Shown here: one piece after another, positions 1 to 4,423 of the stretch
Numbering within the stretch: position 1 is the stretch's first letter
Layout: each line of letters starts with the position of its first letter
Origin: a virus
DNA length: 64,000 nt
Reading direction: 5' to 3' (one strand)
Virus record (IMG/VR): IMGVR_UViG_3300044729_003379
Span: 1 to 64,000 of that record
Notes under the pieces: generated by a model
What the model was told of the DNA's origin: nothing
What the model saw: only the letters and a program-made list of their open reading frames with translations
Databases searched by the model: none
Translations under genes and position numbers: made by a program

Positions 1-19
1 AGCGCGATTGCGTATGGAT

Positions 20-122
20 GCGAAAATCATTCGAACGCCTAAAATAACGTAGGCGCGAAAATCATTCGAACGCCTAAAATAACGTAGGCGCGAAAATCAT
101 TCGAACGCCTAAAATAACGTAG
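20..122. repeat. Three-copy 35-bp tandem repeat
   Basis: A 33-base unit beginning GCGAAAATCATTCG and ending ATAACGTAG occurs at 20-52, 55-87 and 90-122, identical in all three copies and separated only by GC. There are no unique spacers, so it is not a CRISPR array. It sits at the window edge and may extend upstream. Function unknown; iteron-like or recombination-generated. Confidence 0.9.
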
Positions 123-166
123 TGACAACGCAAATGGCCTTGCAACGTAAGTCCTTCATTTTCAAC

Positions 167-205
167 GAGTTACAACGGCGGGACCGGGGCGAGCCGTCGT
201 AACTC
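167..205. repeat. AGTTAC/GCCGTCG hairpin, copy 1
   Basis: GAGTTACAACGGC (167-179) faces GCCGTCGTAACTC (193-205), a 13-bp stem with one mismatch. The same hairpin recurs at 882-922 and, degenerate, at 1990-2028. It lies just beyond the stop of the minus-strand gene 222-383, so on that strand it could act as a 3' structure, although no T-run follows. Confidence 0.7.
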
Positions 206-221
206 TTTCATTTTCAACGAG

Positions 222-383
222 TTACTCGTCTTTTAATTGATCAACCGACCTTTGTTCTTCTTTATGGGTATTATGAAGGCGATTGTTTCTACAGTAAGAA
301 CAGGAGCCATTGTTTCGGCAAGTTTTATCGAAACGTTTAGAATCGTATTTTCTAGGATAGTCTTTCTTTTTTGTTCTGCTCAT
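222..383 (-). CDS. Small basic Cys/His-rich protein, putative zinc finger
   Basis: A 53-residue ORF, ATG at 383 and TAA at 222-224. The N-terminal half is Lys/Arg-rich (MSRTKKKDYPRK) and the centre reads CRNNGSCSYC followed by two His (RLHNTH), a CX5CX2C plus HX2H pattern that could bind one zinc ion. Small phage proteins with a Cys/Gly/Ser-Cys cluster of this kind are familiar, but the function is unknown; nucleic-acid binding is the obvious guess. It reads left like its neighbours and has a matching promoter (401-428), here with a 17-base gap to the ATG, so this gene is not leaderless. No SD is present. Confidence 0.7.
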   Translation of the reverse strand: MSRTKKKDYPRKYDSKRFDKTCRNNGSCSYCRNNRLHNTHKEEQRSVDQLKDE

Positions 384-400
384 TTTGATTTATTGAAGAT

Positions 401-428
401 ATTTTAAGCGATTAAAGAAAAGAAGCAA
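401..428 (-). promoter_or_regulatory. Sigma-70 promoter of gene 222-383
   Basis: On the minus strand: -35 TTGCTT (428-423), 16-bp spacer ending AATCGCT, -10 TAAAAT (406-401). The ATG is 17 bases downstream. Same spacer length and same AATCGCT spacer end as the promoters at 1346 and 2787. Confidence 0.65.
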
Positions 429-433
429 GGGAA

Positions 434-583
434 TTATTCCCCAACAATTTCGACAACCCCGGAAGAGAGGTAGATTGAATTGATTTCAACCTCCTTTCCA
501 TCGATGAGGAGGACAACCTTCGTGTCCTTGCTGGAGTCGGATTCGAAGATGGAAAGGGCGAGTTGGAGTTCTTTGACTGTCAT
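434..583 (-). CDS. Hypothetical small early protein (49 aa)
   Basis: 49 residues, starting MTVKELQLALSIF. An upstream in-frame Met at 688 would give 84 residues, but the extra N-terminus is Cys-rich and unlike a protein, and it would lie across another small gene (637-732). The start at 583 sits six bases after a TATACT -10 box, which fixes it. The predicted fold is a short helix followed by two or three beta strands (VVLLIDGKEVEIN). Not recognised. One of a row of tiny minus-strand genes that look like early host-takeover genes by position and promoter strength. Confidence 0.75.
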   Translation of the reverse strand: MTVKELQLALSIFESDSSKDTKVVLLIDGKEVEINSIYLSSGVVEIVGE

Positions 584-589
584 GATGTT

Positions 590-617
590 AGTATAAGGGT
601 AATTCGATTTAATGCAA
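590..617 (-). promoter_or_regulatory. Leaderless sigma-70 promoter of gene 434-583
   Basis: Minus strand: -35 TTGCAT (617-612), 16-bp spacer, -10 TATACT (595-590), then six bases (AACATC) and the ATG at 583. Transcription would begin at or next to the start codon. Confidence 0.8.
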
Positions 618-636
618 GGGTTTTTTTTCGTGTTTT

Positions 637-732
637 TCAATGACAAACAGCATGGGCGAACCATGCAATGCCAACGATAACAAAACAAGCAACAACAAAA
701 GCAAGGGCAAGATCAAACAGGTCTTTCATCAT
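637..732 (-). CDS. 31-residue membrane microprotein
   Basis: ATG at 732 (a second ATG follows directly at 729), stop TGA at 637-639. The peptide starts MMKDLFDLA and then has one hydrophobic stretch (ALAFVVACFVIVGIAWFA, residues about 9-26), enough for a single transmembrane helix, ending in AVCH. It is far below usual gene-calling limits. Support comes from its promoter: TTGCGC, 16 bp, TTATCT, then six bases to the ATG, the same geometry as its neighbours. A holin-like, inhibitor or toxin role is possible but nothing in the sequence decides this. Confidence 0.6.
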   Translation of the reverse strand: MMKDLFDLALAFVVACFVIVGIAWFAHAVCH

Positions 733-738
733 GAACAA

Positions 739-766
739 AGATAACATAAAAAAAAGAAAGGCGCAA
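739..766 (-). promoter_or_regulatory. Leaderless promoter of microprotein gene 637-732
   Basis: Minus strand: -35 TTGCGC (766-761), 16-bp spacer, -10 TTATCT (744-739), six bases to the ATG at 732. The -10 is weaker than in neighbouring promoters; TATCTT with a 17-bp spacer is an alternative reading. Confidence 0.65.
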
Positions 767-801
767 GTAATTATTTCCTTTTCTTTTCCATGATTGCGCC
801 A

Positions 802-815
802 TGTTCATTTGAACA
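802..815. promoter_or_regulatory. TGTTCA-N2-TGAACA dyad (operator-like)
   Basis: TGTTCATTTGAACA, two perfect 6-bp half-sites around TT. It lies upstream of the promoter at 739-766, between that gene and the hairpin at 863-922. Same dyad family as at 957, 986, 1845, 1932, 2064, 2093 and 3389; likely a binding site for a dimeric regulator. Confidence 0.6.
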
Positions 816-862
816 CCCAAAAAAAGTGTTGACATTGGCACGAATCTTGAATTGATTGCGTT

Positions 863-922
863 GTAACTCGTTCTTTTTCAACGAGTTACGACGGCGCGAC
901 GGGGGCGAGCCGTCGTAACTCG
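863..922. repeat. Paired AGTTAC hairpins, copy 2
   Basis: Two mutually exclusive stems share an arm. GTAACTCGTT (863-872) pairs with AACGAGTTAC (880-889), and CGAGTTACGACGGC (882-895) pairs perfectly over 14 bp with GCCGTCGTAACTCG (909-922). The alternative pairing resembles a switchable or cruciform structure. Function unknown. Confidence 0.75.
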
Positions 923-937
923 TTCTTTTTCAATGAC

Positions 938-1052
938 TTACGAAGGGTTTTTAAACTGTTCATTTGAACACTAAAAGCGGCGTGATGTTCAAATGAACAT
1001 CACACGAAAAAGCGGCATTATATCGCTATATCGCTATATAGCGAAGTATTGA
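938..1052. repeat. Composite repeat element A
   Basis: About 115 bp, almost identical to 2045-2167 (element B). It contains in order a TTACGAAGGG tail, the dyad TGTTCATTTGAACA (957-970), an AAAGCGGCGTGA box, the dyad GATGTTCAAATGAACATC (984-1001), AAAAAGCGGCATTA, and a TATATCGC array ending TATATAGCGA (about 1019-1044). On the minus strand a nine-codon reading frame (MPLFRVMFI) is present in both copies but is probably too short to matter. With its neighbours it fills the 376-base gene-free stretch 733-1108. Confidence 0.75.
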
Positions 1053-1060
1053 CTAACAAA

Positions 1061-1084
1061 GAGAGAAGGTGAAAACCTTCTCTC
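1061..1084. terminator. Terminator hairpin after gene 1109-1339
   Basis: GAGAGAAGGT (1061-1070) and ACCTTCTCTC (1075-1084) form a perfect 10-bp stem with a 4-base loop. It is 25 bases past the stop of the minus-strand gene. A T-run follows on the plus side (TTTTTCC) and TTTGTT on the minus side, so it could work in either direction. Confidence 0.8.
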
Positions 1085-1108
1085 TTTTTCCTTTCTTATT
1101 TGCCAGAT

Positions 1109-1339
1109 TTAGCAATGGTTCACTTGTCTTTCAATCCAGTTTTCACAAAACAAATCGATGAAGTCGATATCTTTAATTTCCATAACATATTCCTTTCCTT
1201 TGCGGGAAACTAAAACGTGATCTTGTCCCACAAGATTTTCAAGTGTCCAATACTCGCCAGCAATGTGAAGAGTAATTTCTTCCCCTTTAAGGGTTTGAGC
1301 CATTGCGATTTGAAGGTCTTTTTTGATTTGTTCTTTCAT
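1109..1339 (-). CDS. Hypothetical small early protein (76 aa)
   Basis: 76 residues, MKEQIKKDLQIAMAQ onward: one N-terminal helix then a run of beta strands (ITLHIAGEYWTLENL, HVLVSRKGKEYVMEI) and an acidic end. It has no recognisable catalytic motif and no family assignment. The start is fixed by a TATACT box six bases upstream, and a strong hairpin terminator follows at 1061-1084, so this is a monocistronic unit. The layout resembles the proteins at 2247 and 2571 (small, strand-rich, acidic), suggesting a loosely related family, but no alignment was possible. Confidence 0.75.
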   Translation of the reverse strand: MKEQIKKDLQIAMAQTLKGEEITLHIAGEYWTLENLVGQDHVLVSRKGKEYVMEIKDIDFIDLFCENWIERQVNHC

Positions 1340-1345
1340 GTTTTA

Positions 1346-1373
1346 AGTATAAGCGATTAAGAGAAAAGCGCAA
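1346..1373 (-). promoter_or_regulatory. Leaderless promoter of gene 1109-1339
   Basis: Minus strand: -35 TTGCGC (1373-1368), 16-bp spacer ending AATCGCT, -10 TATACT (1351-1346), six bases to the ATG at 1339. Confidence 0.8.
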
Positions 1374-1393
1374 GGGTTTTTTTCGTGTTTTTC

Positions 1394-1552
1394 TTAAAGG
1401 GAAAGAATCCATTTGAGAAGAGAACCATCGCAAGAGAAGGAGAAGATCTTTCCTTCGTGCTTCACGCGAAAAAACGAACGCCCCCCAAGCCTTTCATGTT
1501 CAACGTCCATTGCCTTTTTAATCGCCAAGATGTAACCGCTTTCTTCTTTCAT
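1394..1552 (-). CDS. Hypothetical small early protein (52 aa)
   Basis: A 52-residue ORF, ATG at 1552, TAA at 1394-1396. It begins MKEESGYILAIKKAMD, has a basic middle (RLGGRSFFRVKHEGK) and ends in a hydrophobic LLKWILSL. It would be missed by a 60-codon cutoff. The start lies six bases after a TAAATT -10 box with TTGAAC 16 bp upstream, the geometry shared by the whole row of genes. Not recognised. The plus-strand ORF covering this interval is its shadow. Confidence 0.65.
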   Translation of the reverse strand: MKEESGYILAIKKAMDVEHERLGGRSFFRVKHEGKIFSFSCDGSLLKWILSL

Positions 1553-1558
1553 GATGTT

Positions 1559-1586
1559 AATTTACCCTATTTTTGGTTTAGTTCAA
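1559..1586 (-). promoter_or_regulatory. Leaderless promoter of gene 1394-1552
   Basis: Minus strand: -35 TTGAAC (1586-1581), 16-bp spacer, -10 TAAATT (1564-1559), six bases to the ATG. Confidence 0.65.
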
Positions 1587-1599
1587 GTCTTTTTTTCGA

Positions 1600-1764
1600 T
1601 TATTTCGCTTCGATTTCGTCAACCTGATATTCAAGGGAAAGGCGGATACAGGACCACGAATGGCCGGGAAACATCGCCGCGATTTCTTTCGCGATTTTTT
1701 CCAAATCACCTCCGAATTCGGCAACGAATTTAGCGGCGTCTTCGATTTCTTTGATCATGTTCAT
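1600..1764 (-). CDS. Hypothetical 54-aa protein, duplicate copy 1
   Basis: 54 residues, MNMIKEIEDAAKFV onward, ATG at 1764 and TAA at 1600-1602. The central 47 or so residues (an acidic amphipathic helix, then AAMFPGHSWSCIRL) are the same as in the gene at 2828-2992, with essentially one base change over about 150 bp. The last few residues differ (DEIEAK here, DEMAAQ there), and so do the promoter sequences. It is a recent duplication whose two copies kept separate promoters. No function recognised. Confidence 0.75.
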   Translation of the reverse strand: MNMIKEIEDAAKFVAEFGGDLEKIAKEIAAMFPGHSWSCIRLSLEYQVDEIEAK

Positions 1765-1770
1765 GTTGTA

Positions 1771-1798
1771 ATGATACCACTTTAAACCTGATACGCAA
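1771..1798 (-). promoter_or_regulatory. Leaderless promoter of gene 1600-1764
   Basis: Minus strand: -35 TTGCGT (1798-1793), 16-bp spacer, -10 TATCAT (1776-1771), six bases (TACAAC) to the ATG. Confidence 0.7.
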
Positions 1799-1837
1799 GT
1801 TATTTTGTGCTTTTTTTTTCATCAATGTTTCCGCGAT

Positions 1838-2030
1838 TGCGTGATGTTCAATTGAACGCCTTTTTTGTTTATCGCTATATCGCGATATATCTATATCGCT
1901 ATATCGCTATATTGTTTTGCTTTTTAAATGATGTTCAATTGAACACTTTTTTTCTGAGTAGAAATGTCCGTAACTCGTTCATTTTCAACGAGTTACGACG
2001 GCGGGACCGGGTTTTTGCGTCATAACTCGT
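1838..2030. repeat. Composite repeat region C
   Basis: Gene-free stretch holding two dyads, GTTCAATTGAAC (1846-1857) and TGTTCAATTGAACA (1932-1945), around a TATCGC/GATATA array (about 1868-1916), then a degenerate AGTTAC/GACGG hairpin (about 1976-2028). It joins element B to make a 482-base region (1765-2246) with no gene that I can support. Confidence 0.65.
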
Positions 2031-2044
2031 TCATTTTCAACGAG

Positions 2045-2167
2045 TTACGAAGGGTTTTTAAAGTGTTCATTTGAACACTAAAAGCGGCGTGATGTTCAAA
2101 TGAACATTACATGAAAAAGCGGCATTATATCGCTATATCGCTATATCGCTATATAGCGAAGTATTGA
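2045..2167. repeat. Composite repeat element B
   Basis: Near-identical copy of element A (938-1052) with the same order: dyad TGTTCATTTGAACA (2064-2077), AAAGCGGCGTGA, dyad TGTTCAAATGAACA (2093-2106), AAAGCGGCATTA and a TATATCGC array that is one unit longer than in A. An orphan promoter (2165-2192) fires into it on the minus strand. Confidence 0.75.
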
Positions 2168-2192
2168 ATAAGCGATTGAGAGAAAAGCGCAA
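2165..2192 (-). promoter_or_regulatory. Orphan promoter reading into repeat element B
   Basis: Minus strand: -35 TTGCGC (2192-2187), 16-bp spacer ending AATCGCT, -10 TATTCA (2170-2165). It is the same cassette as the gene promoters, but no ATG sits six bases downstream. It would transcribe the dyads and the TATCGC array: either a small RNA or the remnant of a lost gene. Confidence 0.5.
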
Positions 2193-2220
2193 GGGGTTTT
2201 TTTCGATTATTTAAAGGGGA

Positions 2221-2238
2221 GGGAGGCTTTTGCCTCCC
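2221..2238 (-). terminator. Terminator of gene 2247-2483
   Basis: GGGAGGC (2221-2227) pairs with GCCTCCC (2232-2238). It lies nine bases past the minus-strand stop. On that strand the stem continues into CTCCCCTTTAAAT. An equivalent hairpin follows the next gene at 2545-2562. Confidence 0.7.
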
Positions 2239-2246
2239 TTCGCGTT

Positions 2247-2483
2247 TCAGACAAGAGGTTCATTGTTCTTGTTAAGCTTGACAAAGATTTCATCTTGAAA
2301 ATCGCAATCGAGCAATTGGCCCTCTTCAGTTTCAACCACCATCATGGGATAGCCTTGGATATCTTCAATTTCAATTGCCTTGACAATTTCGCCAGTGCCG
2401 ACAATCTGCCAGTTTCCCTCTTCAGAGGGAAAGGGACGAACGAATTGCGTGTAAAGTTTCTTTTCGTAGTATTCTTTGTTCAT
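2247..2483 (-). CDS. Hypothetical small early protein (78 aa)
   Basis: 78 residues, MNKEYYEKKLYTQF onward, a mostly beta-strand acidic protein (GYPMMVVETEEGQLLDCDF). A TATACT box lies six bases before the ATG and a hairpin follows the stop, so it is a self-contained unit. It shares its size, strand pattern and flanking cassette (promoter, gene, GGGAGGC hairpin) with the gene at 2571-2780, as if the pair arose by cassette duplication and divergence. No function recognised. Confidence 0.75.
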   Translation of the reverse strand: MNKEYYEKKLYTQFVRPFPSEEGNWQIVGTGEIVKAIEIEDIQGYPMMVVETEEGQLLDCDFQDEIFVKLNKNNEPLV

Positions 2484-2489
2484 GATGTT

Positions 2490-2517
2490 AGTATAAAGGA
2501 TTTAAGGGAAAGCGCAA
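2490..2517 (-). promoter_or_regulatory. Leaderless promoter of gene 2247-2483
   Basis: Minus strand: -35 TTGCGC (2517-2512), 16-bp spacer, -10 TATACT (2495-2490), six bases to the ATG at 2483. Confidence 0.8.
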
Positions 2518-2544
2518 GGGTTTTTTTCGATTATTTAAAGGGGA

Positions 2545-2562
2545 GGGAGGCTTTCGCCTCCC
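2545..2562 (-). terminator. Terminator of gene 2571-2780
   Basis: GGGAGGC (2545-2551) pairs with GCCTCCC (2556-2562), nine bases past the stop of the minus-strand gene; same sequence context as the hairpin at 2221-2238. Confidence 0.7.
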
Positions 2563-2570
2563 TTTTCTTT

Positions 2571-2780
2571 TCAGACAGCAACGGAATCATTCCACCATAT
2601 AAAACGTTCAACGTCTTTTACAAGAACATCAAACAATTCACCGTCTTCATTCGAGACCGTCAAAACGTCGTCTCTATAAACCTCTTCAAAGAGGTATTGT
2701 TGCCCGTAATGGGTTTGAACAAAAACGTATTCGTTTTTGCTGACACGTTCCGCTTTTTCGATTTGCTCTTTGTTGATCAT
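2571..2780 (-). CDS. Hypothetical small early protein (69 aa)
   Basis: 69 residues, MINKEQIEKAERVS onward, followed by strands such as EYVFVQTHYGQQYLFEEVY and an acidic end. The ATG at 2780 is six bases from a TATACT box. No catalytic motif and no family assignment. The pairing of a short N-terminal helix with a strand-rich acidic body matches the proteins at 1109 and 2247. Independent promoter and terminator suggest separate, probably early, expression. Confidence 0.75.
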   Translation of the reverse strand: MINKEQIEKAERVSKNEYVFVQTHYGQQYLFEEVYRDDVLTVSNEDGELFDVLVKDVERFIWWNDSVAV

Positions 2781-2786
2781 GTTCTA

Positions 2787-2814
2787 AGTATAAGCGATTA
2801 AAGAGGGAAGGCAA
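2787..2814 (-). promoter_or_regulatory. Leaderless promoter of gene 2571-2780
   Basis: Minus strand: -35 TTGCCT (2814-2809), 16-bp spacer ending AATCGCT, -10 TATACT (2792-2787), six bases to the ATG. Confidence 0.8.
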
Positions 2815-2827
2815 GGGTTTTTTTCGA

Positions 2828-2992
2828 TTATTGCGCCGCCATTTCGTCAACCTGATATTCAAGGGAAAGGCGGATACAGGACCATGAATGGCCGGGAAAC
2901 ATCGCCGCGATTTCTTTCGCGATTTTTTCCAAATCACCTCCGAATTCGGCAACGAATTTAGCGGCGTCTTCGATTTCTTTGATCATGTTCAT
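2828..2992 (-). CDS. Hypothetical 54-aa protein, duplicate copy 2
   Basis: Second copy of the gene at 1600-1764, the same length (54 residues) and differing only near the C-terminus (DEMAAQ) plus one silent-looking base. An upstream Met at 3025 exists, but the start at 2992 is five bases after a TATATT -10 box and matches copy 1, so the shorter start is chosen. The sequence has an acidic helix and a conserved PGHSW block. Function unknown; retention of two intact copies with different promoters suggests dosage or timing matters. Confidence 0.75.
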   Translation of the reverse strand: MNMIKEIEDAAKFVAEFGGDLEKIAKEIAAMFPGHSWSCIRLSLEYQVDEMAAQ

Positions 2993-2997
2993 GGGAG

Positions 2998-3025
2998 AAT
3001 ATACAAGAAGAAAAGGGAGAATCAA
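2998..3025 (-). promoter_or_regulatory. Leaderless promoter of gene 2828-2992
   Basis: Minus strand: -35 TTGATT (3025-3020), 16-bp spacer, -10 TATATT (3003-2998), five bases to the ATG at 2992. Confidence 0.75.
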
Positions 3026-3067
3026 GTCTTTTTTTGATTTTCTTTTGACCCTCTAGGCGCTTGCGTT

Positions 3068-3307
3068 TTAGGCAACGCCAAGCGCCAAACGAGCGCGACG
3101 GGCAACAAGCGCCTTCGCGTCTTCAATCGGAAGCAAGACAATTCCCTCACTGGTAAGGGCGGAAATGACCCACTGATAAATGACAACGCCTTCGCCAGCG
3201 GTGCCGTTAGGAACTTGACGCATTGTGGATTTACGGCCCACAAAAGGAATGTCAGAGGTGAAAGGGGCGAAGGTGACAAGGGAGCCAAGGGCAAGGTTTT
3301 CTTTCAT
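3068..3307 (-). CDS. Hypothetical small early protein (79 aa)
   Basis: 79 residues, MKENLALGSLVTFAPF onward. It is more hydrophobic and Ala-rich than its neighbours, with a basic C-terminal segment (LVARRARLALGVA). The DNA is also less AT-rich than the rest of the row. The start is fixed by the TATACT box six bases upstream, so the overlapping 90-residue frame on the same strand is rejected. It is the most upstream gene of the minus-strand early row. No recognised domain. Confidence 0.7.
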   Translation of the reverse strand: MKENLALGSLVTFAPFTSDIPFVGRKSTMRQVPNGTAGEGVVIYQWVISALTSEGIVLLPIEDAKALVARRARLALGVA

Positions 3308-3313
3308 GATGTT

Positions 3314-3341
3314 AGTATAACCGATCCCGCGAAAAGCACAA
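3314..3341 (-). promoter_or_regulatory. Leaderless promoter of gene 3068-3307
   Basis: Minus strand: -35 TTGTGC (3341-3336), 16-bp spacer, -10 TATACT (3319-3314), six bases to the ATG at 3307. Confidence 0.8.
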
Positions 3342-3373
3342 GGGTATTTTCTCTTTTTTTTTCGCGTTTTATT

Positions 3374-3403
3374 TACGCGGTCGCGTAGTGTTCACATGAA
3401 CAC
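3374..3403. promoter_or_regulatory. Two adjacent dyads upstream of the early gene row
   Basis: TACGCG-GT-CGCGTA (3374-3387) is directly followed by GTGTTCA-CA-TGAACAC (3388-3403), the outermost member of the TGTTCA dyad family. The rest of 3404-3614 is pyrimidine/A-rich non-coding sequence with an 8-bp inverted repeat ATCGCATA/TATGCGAT near 3564-3593, and no gene that I can support. Confidence 0.55.
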
Positions 3404-3614
3404 CATAAGGGGGTGGGGTTAATTAAAATCCGACTAGACTAACATAAACCCAAAAAGAGAGGGGGGGTGGGTATTTTTATAAATCCAAACCAATTCCACG
3501 TTATCCAATACCATCCAACACAATTCCAATCCACCCAATTATCTATCCCCTATATATATCCTATCGCATACATTGCGAGACTATATGCGATCACATACAA
3601 AAAAATACCCCTAT

Positions 3615-3836
3615 TTAATCATTCGTTTCAATTCGATGAAACTCAGAAAAGGGTTGAAGAGTATCAATATAAGAAAGGTAATCACAACAATCTCTATCCA
3701 CACCTAAGAACCTCACTCCCCCTTCTTTATCTATAAAAATAATCTCTCCAGTAGCATCACTTTCGGGGGTAATGACTTGAAAGAATCCTGTAGGATATTT
3801 GTCAAATTCGTATAGGAAGTTCATAATTTTGTCCAT
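3615..3836 (-). CDS. Hypothetical protein (73 aa)
   Basis: 73 residues, MDKIMNFLYEFDKY onward, acidic, with CCDYL near residue 50. It overlaps the end of the methyltransferase gene by 16 bases on the same strand, so the two are probably cotranscribed from the promoter at 4395-4423. Met-5 (position 3824) is an alternative start that leaves only a 4-base overlap. No family recognised; the coupling suggests a role alongside the methyltransferase, but that is only inference. Confidence 0.6.
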   Translation of the reverse strand: MDKIMNFLYEFDKYPTGFFQVITPESDATGEIIFIDKEGGVRFLGVDRDCCDYLSYIDTLQPFSEFHRIETND

Positions 3837-4381
3837 TCTTTTTCTTTATAATATCCCGCCCACTGAACATTTGAATAATAACCATACAAATGATTACTCC
3901 AAATTAAACCCAAATTTGGGTATCTGGTTAACATAACGAGTGGGGTTAAATCTGCTTGTTCGTGTTTTTCGTGCGGATTGATCAAGCGTTTGTCTTCAAA
4001 TACGAAATCCACACCTCCTTGTGGGCAAAGATAAGGGACCGCCACAAGAACATTTTGGCACCGATTTAGAACTTCTTTTGATTGTTCTATGGTCAGATGC
4101 TCTAATACATCTCCTAAAATAACCAAATCATAATTGCCCAAATTCCACTTTTCTTCTCTTACATCTCCTATCAAGGCTTGATTATACTTGCTTCTTAAAT
4201 TATAGGCGTCAATATATCCCTCGTAGATTTCGAGGCAGTCTAATTCATACCCGTGAGGTTTTAAAAGATCGGCATAAGTCCCTACCCCCGGACCTACATC
4301 TAGGACTTTTGAATAGTAGGGGAAGTTTTTTTGCACAAACTCAATTGCTTCTTTTTTTCCAAATGGATACGAATGTGGCAT
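3821..4381 (-). CDS. SAM-dependent class I methyltransferase
   Basis: 186 residues from the Met of MPHSYPFGKKEAIEF. Residues about 25-35 hold the SAM-binding motif I, VLDVGPGVGTY. An acidic strand end follows (LDCLEIYEG), and ILGDVLEHL is the motif IV/post-motif region typical of Methyltransf_11/12/23-like folds. The substrate cannot be read from the sequence; small phage enzymes of this type modify sugars, proteins or nucleic acids. The longer frame from 4423 is rejected because it would start inside the promoter and inside the divergent phoH gene. Confidence 0.8.
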   Translation of the reverse strand: MPHSYPFGKKEAIEFVQKNFPYYSKVLDVGPGVGTYADLLKPHGYELDCLEIYEGYIDAYNLRSKYNQALIGDVREEKWNLGNYDLVILGDVLEHLTIEQSKEVLNRCQNVLVAVPYLCPQGGVDFVFEDKRLINPHEKHEQADLTPLVMLTRYPNLGLIWSNHLYGYYSNVQWAGYYKEKEWTKL

Positions 4382-4394
4382 AGTCTTTTCTACA

Positions 4395-4423
4395 CTTATA
4401 TGTGTAATTATTAGAGATGTCAA
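4395..4423 (-). promoter_or_regulatory. Consensus promoter of the methyltransferase gene
   Basis: Minus strand: TTGACA (4423-4418), 17-bp spacer, TATAAG (4400-4395), 13 bases to the ATG at 4381. The -35 box overlaps the start codon of the divergent phoH gene (4417-4419), so the two genes share a compact control point. Confidence 0.8.

Noticed and set aside
20-122. CRISPR array
   Set aside because: Units are contiguous with only 2 bases between copies, so there are no spacers, and no cas genes accompany them.
800-802. A 24-codon minus-strand frame starting at 802 across the promoter at 739-766
   Set aside because: It overlaps a better supported promoter and microgene, and has no promoter of its own.
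1-3400. Genome terminal repeat or cos end
   Set aside because: Repeats are short mosaics with no matching sequence at the other window edge; the window edge need not be a genome end.
1385-3736. Plus-strand ORFs of 60-168 codons in the early region
   Set aside because: They are antisense shadows of the minus-strand microgenes or run through repeats, lack promoters and have low-complexity Phe-rich products.
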